Assembly (NCBI GenBank): GCA_965205915.1
Contig: OZ242191.1
Coordinates: 124,001 to 188,000 of the forward strand
Direction: 5' to 3'
From: VXMO01 sp965205915
GTDB lineage: Bacteria; Chloroflexota; Dehalococcoidia; UBA6926
Length of the DNA stretch: 64,000 nt
This document shows, piece by piece, positions 33,752 through 42,951 of this stretch. The notes beneath the pieces were generated by a model. It was not told where the DNA came from, ran no database searches, and saw only the letters and a list, made by a program, of their open reading frames with translations. Both the position numbers and the translations under genes were made by a program. Every line of letters starts with the position of its first letter. Positions within the stretch are counted from its first letter, which is position 1.

Positions 33752-36336
33752 TGCACATTCCCCCCGTTGGTGTCCTGGCCACCCTTCTGTTTCGCGCGGC
33801 GGTCCGCCTGCCTCTCCCGGCGCGCCTGTCCCGCCTCCGAGTCCGTGTTCTCCTGCGCGGCGTCCGCCAGTTGTTGGGCAGCCGCCGTGCGGCCTCCAGC
33901 TTCTCTCTGGAGCTCTTCCACAAGCCGCTCAAGGTTGGCGTCGCCGCCGGCAAGGGTCTCGTGCGGCGTCGTGTACGCCGCTGCCGCGGCGCGGATGCGA
34001 TCGGCAACGCTTTGGTTTCCCATCTCCGGCTTACGCACCTTCATCGAGAACGACGGCAGCCGTTCGTTGCCGACTGTGGCCCGCACGTAGCAGTGGTGAA
34101 CGGGCAACGTCATCACGTCCTCGATGGACACGCGGTCCGAGCCGAGTTCGACCATGAGTTGGCGCGCATCGTCCCCCGCGATTTGGAACACCACGAGGCA
34201 GCCGATGTTGGCCATCAGGCTGTAACGCATCGTCTCCGAGAGGGCGTCGAGCTTCGAAAGGCTCTGCGTGGCCAGTACGAAATTGGCACCGAACTTGCCC
34301 AGTTCGGACAGCATCGATTCGTAGTCCACGCCGGGCATGGTCTGCATCTCGTCGACGACAACGAGGACGCCGCGCCGCTCCTCGGGTGGACGCTGTCCCT
34401 GCTCGCGAATCACGGCGTCGACGAGGTTCATCATCGATGCGCCGACGAGGGCGGCCACGTCGCGCCCGACTTCGCCCTGGGCCGTTGAGATGAAGAGGAT
34501 GCCGCCGTCCAGGATTGTCTGACGCACGTCGATCGTGGAGCGCGATTGACCAAGGATCGCGCTTGCCTTCGTCGATGTCGCGTAGTACGAAAGCCGCGTC
34601 TGCACCGGCGCGACGGCCTCCGACTGATACTGTCGATGCCAGCTGCCGAACTCCCGCGCCCACCACCGAAGAAGCGGGATGTCCTTCACTTCGGAAATCA
34701 CCTTGCCGCGAAACGGGTTGGGATCCGGAGCGAGCAGGCTGAGTCCGTCAATGATCGTGTACTGCTCATCGGGGTCTCGTTTCTTGTTGGCCTCGTGAAG
34801 AGTCTTTACCATCTGTTCGAGGATCGACTGCATGCGCGGCCCCCACTGGTCCCAAAGCCCCTTCGCGATTCGCACTACGGAATCGGCGGTTCGGTCGCGG
34901 TCCGTGAATATGCGCGTGTCAAGCACGTTGATGCCGGGCGCGCCACGCGGGTCCGCGAGATCGATGAGCTTCACCTGGTCGATCAGTGACTCCGGCACCT
35001 GCTCAAGCAGGGCGGACACGAGGTCGGCGTGGGGATCGATGACAACGATGGCATCTCTGTTCCGGCCGGCCGCCTTCTCCGCCATCTGGTGCGCGATGAT
35101 GTGTTGCATCAACGTGGATTTGCCCATGCGGGTCCGGGCCACGTACAGGTGGTGGCGGCGCAGCAGATCGTCGGGGAAATGGATGGCCTCCGCAGCCTCG
35201 GTGGTCTGGTTTCCGACGTGCGCGCCCTCAGTCAGGGCGCTGCCGTAGGGAACAAGGACTTTCGCCCCCGCCCTGTCCACCTGGGGCGCTTCATCCTTCG
35301 AGCCGAGGGGATGCCACAGGCTGGCCACCTCCCGAACACCCAGCACGTTTCGCTTGGAGAACATGCCGCCTCCAACCTTGAGGCCGAGCTCCTCCGGCGC
35401 GAGCCGCAACTTGCCCGCCGAGAACTTTGCCCCGACTGGGTTGTCGTAGTGCCGGTACGCGGTGGCAACTTGCGAGAGGATTTCGCCTGCCCTGCGTCGT
35501 CCATTCTTTTCTGAGACTATGGCTATAAGCTGGATCTCCGCCTGGAATGCCGTCCGCGACACCTTCTCCAGGACCAACTGCGTGTTGGGAATGGTCGGCT
35601 TCTGACGCTTGAGACGCGCCCAAACGATTGCGGCGGTCAGCGCCCCTAGCACCGCTCCGCCGGCGAGGGCAACCGCCTTGAATATGTCGCCGTCCTGCCA
35701 GTATTGCCATGTCCGCAAGCCGACGAAGGCAACCCCTGCCAGCAGCAAGAGCCGGATGACCTCTCCGTGGCTCACCTGCCCTTCCTGTGGCGTCGGGCGT
35801 GGCACAAAGCGAGGCTTCTCCGCCTCCACGTGGTAGGCCTCCGACCAATCGGGTCCCATCGACTTGAGGACAAGGCGGGCGACGACTCTCTCCTTTGGAC
35901 GCACTGCCGACAACGCTCCGATGAGAGCGAGCATGGGGTCGGAGCCCTCGTCCAGGAGATCGTCGTCTTTGAAGACGCGAAGAGGTACGTACTCCGGGCC
36001 CTTCACCTTGAGGGGCGCCATCCACGCCTCTTCATACTCATCAAGCAGGAGTGGATCGTCGTCGTCATCGACAGCGCTCACAAGCGCCTGCGGATAGTGA
36101 ACGCCCACCTGCCCGCGCACCGTTTGGGAGTCGATGCAGCGGACAAAGAGCTGCACGCCGTCTGCGTTTCCTGCAATCTCCAGCGAGAACGGCTCCGGGA
36201 CGGCGATAGCTTGAAGCATGTTCTCGACGCCGAGCATGGTGCGCTCCCCCATGCGCGGCGGGGTTATGGACAGAAGGACCGGTTCGTTCTTCTTGCCCGA
36301 TCCGAAGATTCTCGTCATTGGTGAAAACGGGTTCAT
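33748..36336 (-). CDS. virD4: VirD4/TraG-like type IV coupling ATPase
   Basis: 862 residues. N-terminal domain with membrane helices (VIRLLLLAGVAFVGLRTWQYW and AVALAGGAVLGALTAAIVW, about residues 195-250). The ATPase domain has Walker A ARTRMGKSTLMQHIIA and Walker B RRGVLVVVDEMQTM, and FVLATQSLSKLD is the sensor strand. It should couple the DNA substrate to the type IV channel. The C-terminal 50 residues are Gln/Arg-rich and disordered. It overlaps the genes on both sides (ATGA), so the three ATP/DNA genes are translated together. Confidence 0.88.
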   Translation of the reverse strand: MNPFSPMTRIFGSGKKNEPVLLSITPPRMGERTMLGVENMLQAIAVPEPFSLEIAGNADGVQLFVRCIDSQTVRGQVGVHYPQALVSAVDDDDDPLLLDEYEEAWMAPLKVKGPEYVPLRVFKDDDLLDEGSDPMLALIGALSAVRPKERVVARLVLKSMGPDWSEAYHVEAEKPRFVPRPTPQEGQVSHGEVIRLLLLAGVAFVGLRTWQYWQDGDIFKAVALAGGAVLGALTAAIVWARLKRQKPTIPNTQLVLEKVSRTAFQAEIQLIAIVSEKNGRRRAGEILSQVATAYRHYDNPVGAKFSAGKLRLAPEELGLKVGGGMFSKRNVLGVREVASLWHPLGSKDEAPQVDRAGAKVLVPYGSALTEGAHVGNQTTEAAEAIHFPDDLLRRHHLYVARTRMGKSTLMQHIIAHQMAEKAAGRNRDAIVVIDPHADLVSALLEQVPESLIDQVKLIDLADPRGAPGINVLDTRIFTDRDRTADSVVRIAKGLWDQWGPRMQSILEQMVKTLHEANKKRDPDEQYTIIDGLSLLAPDPNPFRGKVISEVKDIPLLRWWAREFGSWHRQYQSEAVAPVQTRLSYYATSTKASAILGQSRSTIDVRQTILDGGILFISTAQGEVGRDVAALVGASMMNLVDAVIREQGQRPPEERRGVLVVVDEMQTMPGVDYESMLSELGKFGANFVLATQSLSKLDALSETMRYSLMANIGCLVVFQIAGDDARQLMVELGSDRVSIEDVMTLPVHHCYVRATVGNERLPSFSMKVRKPEMGNQSVADRIRAAAAAYTTPHETLAGGDANLERLVEELQREAGGRTAAAQQLADAAQENTDSEAGQARRERQADRRAKQKGGQDTNGGNVQ

Positions 36337-38552
36337 ACAGTGCCTCCCTTCTGTTCTTCGGCGGCGATCCGGCTACGACCGGCCCGCCACTCGATCACGT
36401 CTGCCTCTTCCTTGGTGGCTTCGATTCGGAGGGGAAACCGGCCTCCACGCGCGAGCAGCAGTCCGTCACCGCGCGGGCAGGAAATCAGCCAGCGCTGCAG
36501 GTCTTCGGGCAGGTCGAAGGCGTCGCCGACGGTGCGGATAGCGGCGGCATCCTGCTGGAGCAGGAGTTTGAAGGCGGCGTTCTGGAGCAGCGCCCTACCG
36601 GAGTGGCCGGTGATGGCGCGGGATGTGTCTTCGGACAGGAGGTCCTGCACATCCTGGGTGATGAATTGAAGTCCGAGGCGGTGCTTGCGAGCGCGTTTGG
36701 CCATCGAGACCATGAACGCCGCCCCCTCCGGGTGCTGCATGATCGACCACACCTCGTCGACGACCAACAGGCGTGGCTTGGGGTTCTGGGCCGCCGCCGT
36801 CCACACGGTCTCGGTGCAGACCATCGCGGCGGCGGGGCGCATTTCAGGTTCAAGAAGGCGCAGGTCAAAGACGGTGACGGGGGCTTCATTGGTGAGCAAG
36901 TCGTCGCCCTCATCCGTGAGGAGGTGCCGGAGACTGCCCGTGACAAACGGTCTGAGCAGCTTGTCCAGAACACCGTCGCCGTGCTCAATGAGATGCTCGT
37001 AGAAGTCCTTGAACCCCGTGCGCTCGCGCGGCTCCATGTAATAGGCGGCGAGAGCGTGATCGAGGGCCGCCCGCCTCTCGGCCCCCAAGGGCTCACCGAT
37101 CATGACCTCAATCAGGCGGCGCAGCGAGCCAATCCGAAGCAGCAATTCCTCGCTGTCGGAGCGGTCGATGACGAACGGGTTCACGCCCTGCCCCGGCACA
37201 CCCGGCGACAGCACGCGGCCCCCCGCAGCACGCGCCATGTCGGCGTATTCGCCCTCGGGATCGATAACATAGGCGGTGACTCCCCGGCAGATGCCGCGAA
37301 GGACGCCGAGTTTGGTGGCGAACGACTTGCCGCTCCCGGAACGGGCAAGGACGGCGGTATTGGCATTCAGATGTGTGCCGTCGAACGGGTCATAGACGAT
37401 GGGCGACGACGACCTCAGGTCGATGCCGTACAGCGTGCCGCTGCGGGTGTCGAGGTCAGGCGGGGAGAAGGGGAACAGCCTAGCAAGCGAAGACGTGTCG
37501 AGCGTCCGCCACGTGCCGATGGCGTTTAGACCGATGGGCAGCGCAGACACCAGCCCCTCCCGCTGCCGGTACACCAGCGTGTCCAGCTTGCCGAGTGTTG
37601 CGGCGAAGTGGGCCCGTACGCCCTGCGTCATGTCCTTAAGTTCGGCCGAGTCGCGGGCATGGAGCGTTATCGAGAGTGAGGAATGGAAGAGACGCTCCCT
37701 GCCCCGTTGCACGTCGTCGCGCAACCGCCTGACGTCCTCAAGGGCGATCTCGGCCTCGGGAGACATCGACTTGCCACGATGCATGGACAGTGATTGCGCC
37801 GACTCGAAGCGTACCTTCTGCCATTCGAGAGTGCGGGATGCCTGGTCGGAGGGGATGGGGCCGAGATGGATGGAGATGTCCATCCTCGCCCCCGACGCCA
37901 TGAGCGCCTGTAAGAAACCGGGTATCAGAGCGCGAGGCCACTTGCCGAGGTGGAGCGAGCGGGCGAGCGTGTCCCCGACACGAATCTCGCGCCGACCAAT
38001 CTCGACCTCAAGGCTTTCATCTTCCCCAAACTCCCGCGGCGAGCCGCCCGCCGCCGACGCGAGAATCACCATTCTCAGCTGGCGGCCGGTCATGGGGTTG
38101 ACGGCAAGTCCGGCGCGAGCCATCAGGCCGCGCAGGTCGTCAACCCTCTCGAACTCGCAGACGGCATAGAAGCGCCGGTCGACGACACCCTCGCGGTTTT
38201 CGAGGTCAGATAGAAGCCCGCGCAGGGAATCGGCGGCGGCCTCAGTCTGTGCGGGTAGATTCTCAGGCTGTTCTTCTGCGAGTTGCGTTCGCAGGCGGCT
38301 CAGTTCGGGCGCGTGTTGACGGATGAGGAGCTGTACCGGGAAGTCCATCGCGTTCAGCGCTCCGGCGAAGGCTCCGAGTTTTGCCTCGTCCAGTTCAAGG
38401 CCAAGCGCCTCAAGGATCCCCAACTTGGCGCCGTCAATGCGAACCGGCCCGTCGTCCTCGACATGCGAGAGCATGAAGAAGTTGGCCAGTTTGGCGCTGG
38501 AAAACTGCTCCTGGCTCACGAGCTCTTCACTGATTGATTCAATCGGGTTCAT
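36333..38552 (-). CDS. virB4: VirB4/TraC-like conjugation ATPase
   Basis: 739 residues from the ATG at 38552 (MNPIESISEELVS), which follows AAGGAG; an upstream in-frame region is excluded as non-coding. It has the N-terminal VirB4 domain, then Walker A LARSGSGKSFATKLGV, VIDPEGEYADM, Walker B RLLVVDEVWSIM and QFITQDVQDLL. These match VirB4 proteins that energise pilus and channel assembly. It is the second ATPase of the operon. Confidence 0.9.
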   Translation of the reverse strand: MNPIESISEELVSQEQFSSAKLANFFMLSHVEDDGPVRIDGAKLGILEALGLELDEAKLGAFAGALNAMDFPVQLLIRQHAPELSRLRTQLAEEQPENLPAQTEAAADSLRGLLSDLENREGVVDRRFYAVCEFERVDDLRGLMARAGLAVNPMTGRQLRMVILASAAGGSPREFGEDESLEVEIGRREIRVGDTLARSLHLGKWPRALIPGFLQALMASGARMDISIHLGPIPSDQASRTLEWQKVRFESAQSLSMHRGKSMSPEAEIALEDVRRLRDDVQRGRERLFHSSLSITLHARDSAELKDMTQGVRAHFAATLGKLDTLVYRQREGLVSALPIGLNAIGTWRTLDTSSLARLFPFSPPDLDTRSGTLYGIDLRSSSPIVYDPFDGTHLNANTAVLARSGSGKSFATKLGVLRGICRGVTAYVIDPEGEYADMARAAGGRVLSPGVPGQGVNPFVIDRSDSEELLLRIGSLRRLIEVMIGEPLGAERRAALDHALAAYYMEPRERTGFKDFYEHLIEHGDGVLDKLLRPFVTGSLRHLLTDEGDDLLTNEAPVTVFDLRLLEPEMRPAAAMVCTETVWTAAAQNPKPRLLVVDEVWSIMQHPEGAAFMVSMAKRARKHRLGLQFITQDVQDLLSEDTSRAITGHSGRALLQNAAFKLLLQQDAAAIRTVGDAFDLPEDLQRWLISCPRGDGLLLARGGRFPLRIEATKEEADVIEWRAGRSRIAAEEQKGGTV

Positions 38553-38568
38553 ATGGATACTCCTTTTC

Positions 38569-38880
38569 CTAGGGAATCGGAACAATGCCGCTGATGAGCG
38601 CGAGAGCCACTCCCTTTGCGGACAGGACGAGGATGAGACCGGCGATGGCGAGGAAGACGGCGCTTCGCGCCTTGCCTCCCTGCCTGTCATCCGCCCCTTC
38701 CGCCATGAGGACAAATCCGGCCCACACAACGGCGAAAACCGCGAGGCCCGCCGCCGCGTAGACCATGCCCGTCAGCACCTTGTCGAAGGCGTCGAGCATC
38801 GCCTGCTGTTCCGGCGAGATCGCCCCAAGGGACAGCATCAATGCGCCGAATATCAGGGCGGCCGGAACGATTCTTCTCAC
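38569..38880 (-). CDS. VirB2/TrbC-like small membrane protein (pilin candidate)
   Basis: 103 residues, starting at the GTG at 38880 that overlaps the upstream stop (GTGA). It opens with a hydrophobic signal-like helix (IVPAALIFGALMLSLGAISP) and has two further helices: VYAAAGLAVFAVVWAGFVLM and AVFLAIAGLILVLSAKGVAL. That is the topology of VirB2-type pilins. Two such genes flank the PrgI fusion gene. Confidence 0.75.
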   Translation of the reverse strand: MRRIVPAALIFGALMLSLGAISPEQQAMLDAFDKVLTGMVYAAAGLAVFAVVWAGFVLMAEGADDRQGGKARSAVFLAIAGLILVLSAKGVALALISGIVPIP

Positions 38881-40577
38881 CAAGGCCACTCCCAGCCGAG
38901 ACTGTCAAAGAGGTCTTCGAGGACGCCGTCGCTGGCGGGAACCTGCTCGACCTCTTCGGGCGGCGGCTCGGGACCCGGTAGTTCGAGCACAGCGAACGGG
39001 GCATCCGCCCAGACAGTCGATGCTAGTTCGATCGTCCCGTCGCGCGAACGGACGTAGGGATCCCGCTCCACAATCTCCGCCGACACGTAGGACGCATACG
39101 TCACGGGAACCTGGGTGACAATCGAGACCCTCTCACTCGGAATCGATAGGCGGGCCGAGATGCGGTGGTTGGTCGCAGTCCCATCGTCATGGAAAATGGT
39201 CACCGTCTCGTACACGAGCTTGCTCTTGCCAGGTCGGAGAACGGAGACGATGTGCGCCTGCGGTTCAGTCCGTTCCGGCACCTCACGCACGCGAACGAGC
39301 GGCGGAACTGGGACGGTGAGCGCCCCGCGCAGGTCAAGTTCGATCGAGACGTTGTTGCTGCCTTCAGCGGGGTTGGCAACAAGGCTAAAGTGCGAGTCGC
39401 CGTCAGTTATAAAAGGCACATCAGTCTCGTTCCCGCCGACCTCGATGGTCACGCGACCGGTGATGTCCGTGACCTCGGCCTCCCTCACCGTCCAGACTCT
39501 CACCGGATCGGGGCCGGAGACGGTCTGCAATTCCAGAGTCTCCATGACCTCCCGCTCGCAGCCGGTCGTGACTGTCCCGCTGACTGTGGTGCGCGACCAC
39601 CCCAGCGAGGTGATCTCTGCATCGCAGAGTTCGCCGTCCACCGAGGGAAGCGGATACGGAATCTGGTCGCCTGAGAGGCTGAAGGCTCCGGCCTGTCCGA
39701 GGCTGTCGACCCACGAGAGAGTGACGGACGGGTTGTCGCCGCTGAGCGGCATGTTGAACGTCGCCGTCTCGCTCTCATCGAGGGATACCATGCCCGCGTA
39801 GCGGAGAACTCCCCCGCCCTCGCCCCCATACGCCCGAATTCTCAGGCTGATGTCGGTCGCGGCGCGAACCGCGACATCAACCCGATCCTGCGACACCGAG
39901 ACGCCCTCGACGTAGACGCGCCTCCCGAGCACCGGCGGCAGAAACTCAATGTCGACCTCGGAGATTCGGGAGCCGCCCTCATCGCCCTCGCCCTGCGCCA
40001 ACGCGGTCTGCGGGATGACCATGGCAACGCTGAGCAGGGCCAGCGTCACGCCTGCAGCCCATCTGCGGCGGCCGAGGGGCATCCTTCCCGCCCGCTTTTC
40101 TCGCTTCTGCGGCTTGGACCCCTTGCCATTCCGGCCCTTGGAGCCTCCGCCGCGTTGATCGGGGCGGTCGCCGTTGCGGCGATCTCGGCTACGGCACAGC
40201 CGCCTAAATCGCCGCTTGCCCTTCTCCTGCACCCGCTCGATGAGTCCCGGCTCGCTTTCGACGGCCATCAGCGGAGCGGGCCGAACCAACTCTCCCACCT
40301 CACCGGAAAATCGACGGGCCCCGAGCCAGTACTTCAGCAGGTCGGCGACCACCAGCGGCAGGCGCCGCCCGCCGATCTGGCCCACGGCTGCGACAGCGCC
40401 GATCACGGCCACTGTTGCGGCAACGCCTATGCGCAAGCCCGTCGGGCCGGGCGCGTAGTTGAACACCCCGTACCCGACGGCAGCCACTGCGATGAGCGAC
40501 ACCACCTGCGGGAACGTCAACCACAGCAGCACCTTGTCCTCGGTCTGCACGTGTGTCGGAACTTCGTGTTCTCTCAT
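38877..40577 (-). CDS. PrgI-family (VirB3-like) protein fused to a large extracytoplasmic domain
   Basis: 566 residues. Residues 1-95 are a PrgI domain: HEVPTHVQTEDKVLLWLTFP with two hydrophobic helices and RRLPLVVADLLKYWLG. A very basic linker follows (about residues 110-165, many Arg/Lys/Gly). A second signal-like hydrophobic segment ends in ALAQGEG near residue 196, then comes a beta-rich, threonine/valine-rich region to a Pro/Glu-rich tail ending LGWEWPW. Separate proteins usually carry these parts; the fusion is odd but the frame is continuous. It likely forms part of the inner-membrane channel with an outside domain. Confidence 0.72.
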   Translation of the reverse strand: MREHEVPTHVQTEDKVLLWLTFPQVVSLIAVAAVGYGVFNYAPGPTGLRIGVAATVAVIGAVAAVGQIGGRRLPLVVADLLKYWLGARRFSGEVGELVRPAPLMAVESEPGLIERVQEKGKRRFRRLCRSRDRRNGDRPDQRGGGSKGRNGKGSKPQKREKRAGRMPLGRRRWAAGVTLALLSVAMVIPQTALAQGEGDEGGSRISEVDIEFLPPVLGRRVYVEGVSVSQDRVDVAVRAATDISLRIRAYGGEGGGVLRYAGMVSLDESETATFNMPLSGDNPSVTLSWVDSLGQAGAFSLSGDQIPYPLPSVDGELCDAEITSLGWSRTTVSGTVTTGCEREVMETLELQTVSGPDPVRVWTVREAEVTDITGRVTIEVGGNETDVPFITDGDSHFSLVANPAEGSNNVSIELDLRGALTVPVPPLVRVREVPERTEPQAHIVSVLRPGKSKLVYETVTIFHDDGTATNHRISARLSIPSERVSIVTQVPVTYASYVSAEIVERDPYVRSRDGTIELASTVWADAPFAVLELPGPEPPPEEVEQVPASDGVLEDLFDSLGWEWPW

Positions 40578-40594
40578 AGCGGCCTCCTCGTTGG

Positions 40595-40882
40595 TTAGCC
40601 TTCACCGTCATCCGGCGCGGTGGGGTCAGGCAGGTCGATGTCCACAACCGGGTCGACGACCGCGTTCATCACTACGTCGACGATGCCGAATGCCACCATC
40701 GCCAGCACGATGCCCGCGACGGAGGTCATCATGGCGCTCTTGCCCTTCTCCATCTGATTCGGGGCTCCGCTCGCCGTCAGGTACTGGAACGCGCCGAAGA
40801 TGAAGTACGCCACGCCCACCACGCCGACGAGGCCGAGCATGATGCCCACTAGGTTCGAGATTGTCTGCGTCAACTGTTCCAT
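40595..40882 (-). CDS. Second VirB2/TrbC-like small membrane protein
   Basis: 95 residues (MEQLTQTISNLVGIML) with GGAGGA before the ATG. Two hydrophobic helices (LVGIMLGLVGVVGVAYFIFG and SVAGIVLAMVAFGIVDVVM) flank a short polar loop QMEKGKSAM, a typical TrbC/VirB2 pattern, but without a cleavable signal; an acidic tail ends it. It may be a pilin-like core component. Confidence 0.7.
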   Translation of the reverse strand: MEQLTQTISNLVGIMLGLVGVVGVAYFIFGAFQYLTASGAPNQMEKGKSAMMTSVAGIVLAMVAFGIVDVVMNAVVDPVVDIDLPDPTAPDDGEG

Positions 40883-40988
40883 CGGTGTCCTCCGTTTCCC
40901 TTTTCTCCGTGCTTTGGCTGTTGTTTCGTCGCGTCATGTGCCCACGTCGCCACCTCCTCTCGCTCGCCAACGTGTGATTACTCCCTTG

Positions 40989-41954
40989 CTACTCATCGGC
41001 GCTCCTGAACGACCCGCCCTGACCGGATGTGGCCCCGCCCGCCGCCGAGCGGATGCTCCCGCTCAGTGCAGTGATTCCACCACCGGCGACGAGGGCTCCC
41101 GCCGCCATTCCGACGGGGCCGCCCGCCGTTCCCCCTGCGATCAGCCCGATGGCCCGGCTGGATCGCATGATCGAACTCGGCAGCGACATTCCGAAATACA
41201 GAGTCCTGAGCCACGCATCGAACGCCCCGCCGTTGCCCAGCAGCGACGGCACGCGTCCGGCCATGTAGATGAATGCCATCGACAGCAGCAGCTTCCAGAT
41301 GAGGTCCTGCACCGCCTCGAATGCGGCGATGGCCGCGAACTCGTTGAGAAAGCCGAAACCCAGCGCAAGGGCGATGAGTTGGACGGCCTGTTGGAAGACG
41401 GTCAGCATGAACGTCCGCAGCCATTGCCTGCCCCAGTTCGCTGTATGCGGCAGGATCCACAGGCCCAGCGCGATCGGCGCGAGCGTCAGCAGGATGTCTA
41501 TCAGCGCGATGCGCAGAATCATCTGCACCAGGACGTACAGGACGAAGAAGGCGTAGATCAGATACAGCACGGACATCAGTAGGCCCATGCCCACGCTGCC
41601 CGCCTCGACCGCCTGCAACAGCGTGGCAAGGGTCGATCGCACGAAGTCGGCAGCCGTCACCCCGAGGGACACGGCGATGAAGCCGGAAACCGTGTCGGCG
41701 ACGTCGATGATCAGCGCGCACCACCAGAGCGAGCTGGCAGCGCCGACTAGTCCTAGGACAAGACGGGGCACCATCTCGCGCCAACCGGCTTTCCCGCCGC
41801 CCACATGCTCCTGCACGATCAGCGTCAGGCCAATCCAGCCAAGGATGACGACGAGCGCGCCGGACGTGACGGCCCAAACTACCATCCACGCTTGCCGAAC
41901 GAGCGGGTGCAGGTAGGTGAGTTCCGGCGGAGTGCCGGTCAGGATGTCGCTCAT
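40989..41954 (-). CDS. VirB6/TrbL-like polytopic membrane protein
   Basis: 321 residues with about seven hydrophobic segments, including AWMVVWAVTSGALVVILGWI, VLYLIYAFFVLYVLVQMILR and LAPIALGLWILP, and the conserved W..QWL.TF...VFQQ region. A glycine/alanine-rich C-terminus ends it. This matches VirB6/TrbL proteins that form the inner-membrane part of the channel. It lies 13 nt after the secreted protein gene. Confidence 0.78.
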   Translation of the reverse strand: MSDILTGTPPELTYLHPLVRQAWMVVWAVTSGALVVILGWIGLTLIVQEHVGGGKAGWREMVPRLVLGLVGAASSLWWCALIIDVADTVSGFIAVSLGVTAADFVRSTLATLLQAVEAGSVGMGLLMSVLYLIYAFFVLYVLVQMILRIALIDILLTLAPIALGLWILPHTANWGRQWLRTFMLTVFQQAVQLIALALGFGFLNEFAAIAAFEAVQDLIWKLLLSMAFIYMAGRVPSLLGNGGAFDAWLRTLYFGMSLPSSIMRSSRAIGLIAGGTAGGPVGMAAGALVAGGGITALSGSIRSAAGGATSGQGGSFRSADE

Positions 41955-41967
41955 ATTGCGTCAACAC

Positions 41968-42564
41968 CTACCGGCACTCCGCCGCGTCCACGGCCGTCGC
42001 CCTCTCGACGACGCCGCAGAGCGCGCCGTGAACGCCCTCGACTATCCACCGCGCCACCGCCCTCGCCCATCGGTCGGGATTTAGCGCGCCGAGCACCCTG
42101 TCCCAGAGCGCGTCCGGCTGATGGACGGGGATGACCGCGTGGAATGTGTACACCTCGGCCCCGACGGCCTGACGGGTGATGATGGCCAGCACGTACGGCT
42201 GCTGAGGATCCAGCTCGGGCTGTTCGTCCAGCACCGGGTACTCGAACGTGTACTCCCAGCCTTCGCGATGCCGGCGCTCGCCGCCCCGCACCTGGTAGAC
42301 GGCGCTGAGCCACGCGCCGGTGTCGGCGTCGCGGATGCCGTAGTGCAACAGAGGCACCTGCCGGTCGAAGACGGGCCGCGCGGTGAAACTGCCGTCGTCG
42401 TCCCGCTCGACCATGTCGACGGGATCGCTGACGAGGATTGTCGCCCCTGGCGGGGTCTGTGCCTCCGCCGGCCCAACAACTGCCAGCGTCGCCATCAACG
42501 CCACTGCGGTCAGCAACACCAAGAGCAGTAAGCGGATTCGGGTTGTCTTCAGTCGTTTTGTCAC
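41968..42564 (-). CDS. Secreted protein, first gene of the type IV secretion operon
   Basis: 198 residues with a clear signal peptide: basic start MTKRLKTTRIR, hydrophobic core LLLLVLLTAVALMATLAVV and cleavage-like AEAQ near residue 36. The mature part is soluble, with YTFEYPVLDEQPELDP and two Cys near the end. No family recognised. Its position before VirB6-like and pilin-like genes suggests a role in the transfer apparatus outside the membrane. Confidence 0.65.
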   Translation of the reverse strand: MTKRLKTTRIRLLLLVLLTAVALMATLAVVGPAEAQTPPGATILVSDPVDMVERDDDGSFTARPVFDRQVPLLHYGIRDADTGAWLSAVYQVRGGERRHREGWEYTFEYPVLDEQPELDPQQPYVLAIITRQAVGAEVYTFHAVIPVHQPDALWDRVLGALNPDRWARAVARWIVEGVHGALCGVVERATAVDAAECR

Positions 42565-42951
42565 AGGCGCCCCCTCGGTTATTGGTCGATTCGCATGGAA
42601 TCGAGTTTCGGGAGGCGGCTCCGATCAGGTAATGGCCTGCAGGGGGAGGCTCGTCAACAAGCCCCCCCTTCCAGGACATGGTGCGAGAATTCGGCTTGGT
42701 GCAGTCTGGGGGCTGTACAGGGATTGAGGGTTTTGAACATCAATGATTGAAGTGGTGTTTAGGACGTCGTGATGCGGTAAACGGGACAAGTGAGCAAGCG
42801 CCAGCAAGAACCTTGAGTTGGGGGCTCAGTCCCTGTTGCGACTTATGTCGTCGTATCTGGGGATTGAAACTTCTTGATCGGCTCCGGATACCCGCAGATT
42901 TAGTCGGCAGCTAGGAAAGATTCAATTTGTTGAATTCGCAGGAGGTCAGGC
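42565..42951. other. Divergent control region between the transfer operon and the regulator gene
   Basis: 387 nt without a credible gene. It must hold the promoter of the minus-strand transfer operon and that of the plus-strand DNA-binding protein gene. The part near 42830-42950 is AT-richer than its surroundings, and one inverted repeat at 42920 was found. No RNA gene recognised. Confidence 0.55.
42920..42935 (+). promoter_or_regulatory. Inverted repeat, possible operator before the DNA-binding protein gene
   Basis: ATTCAA-TTTG-TTGAAT, 17 nt before the ATG at 42952 and just ahead of its AGGAGG site. Such a position suits autoregulation by the encoded protein; this is inference from location. 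Confidence 0.4.
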
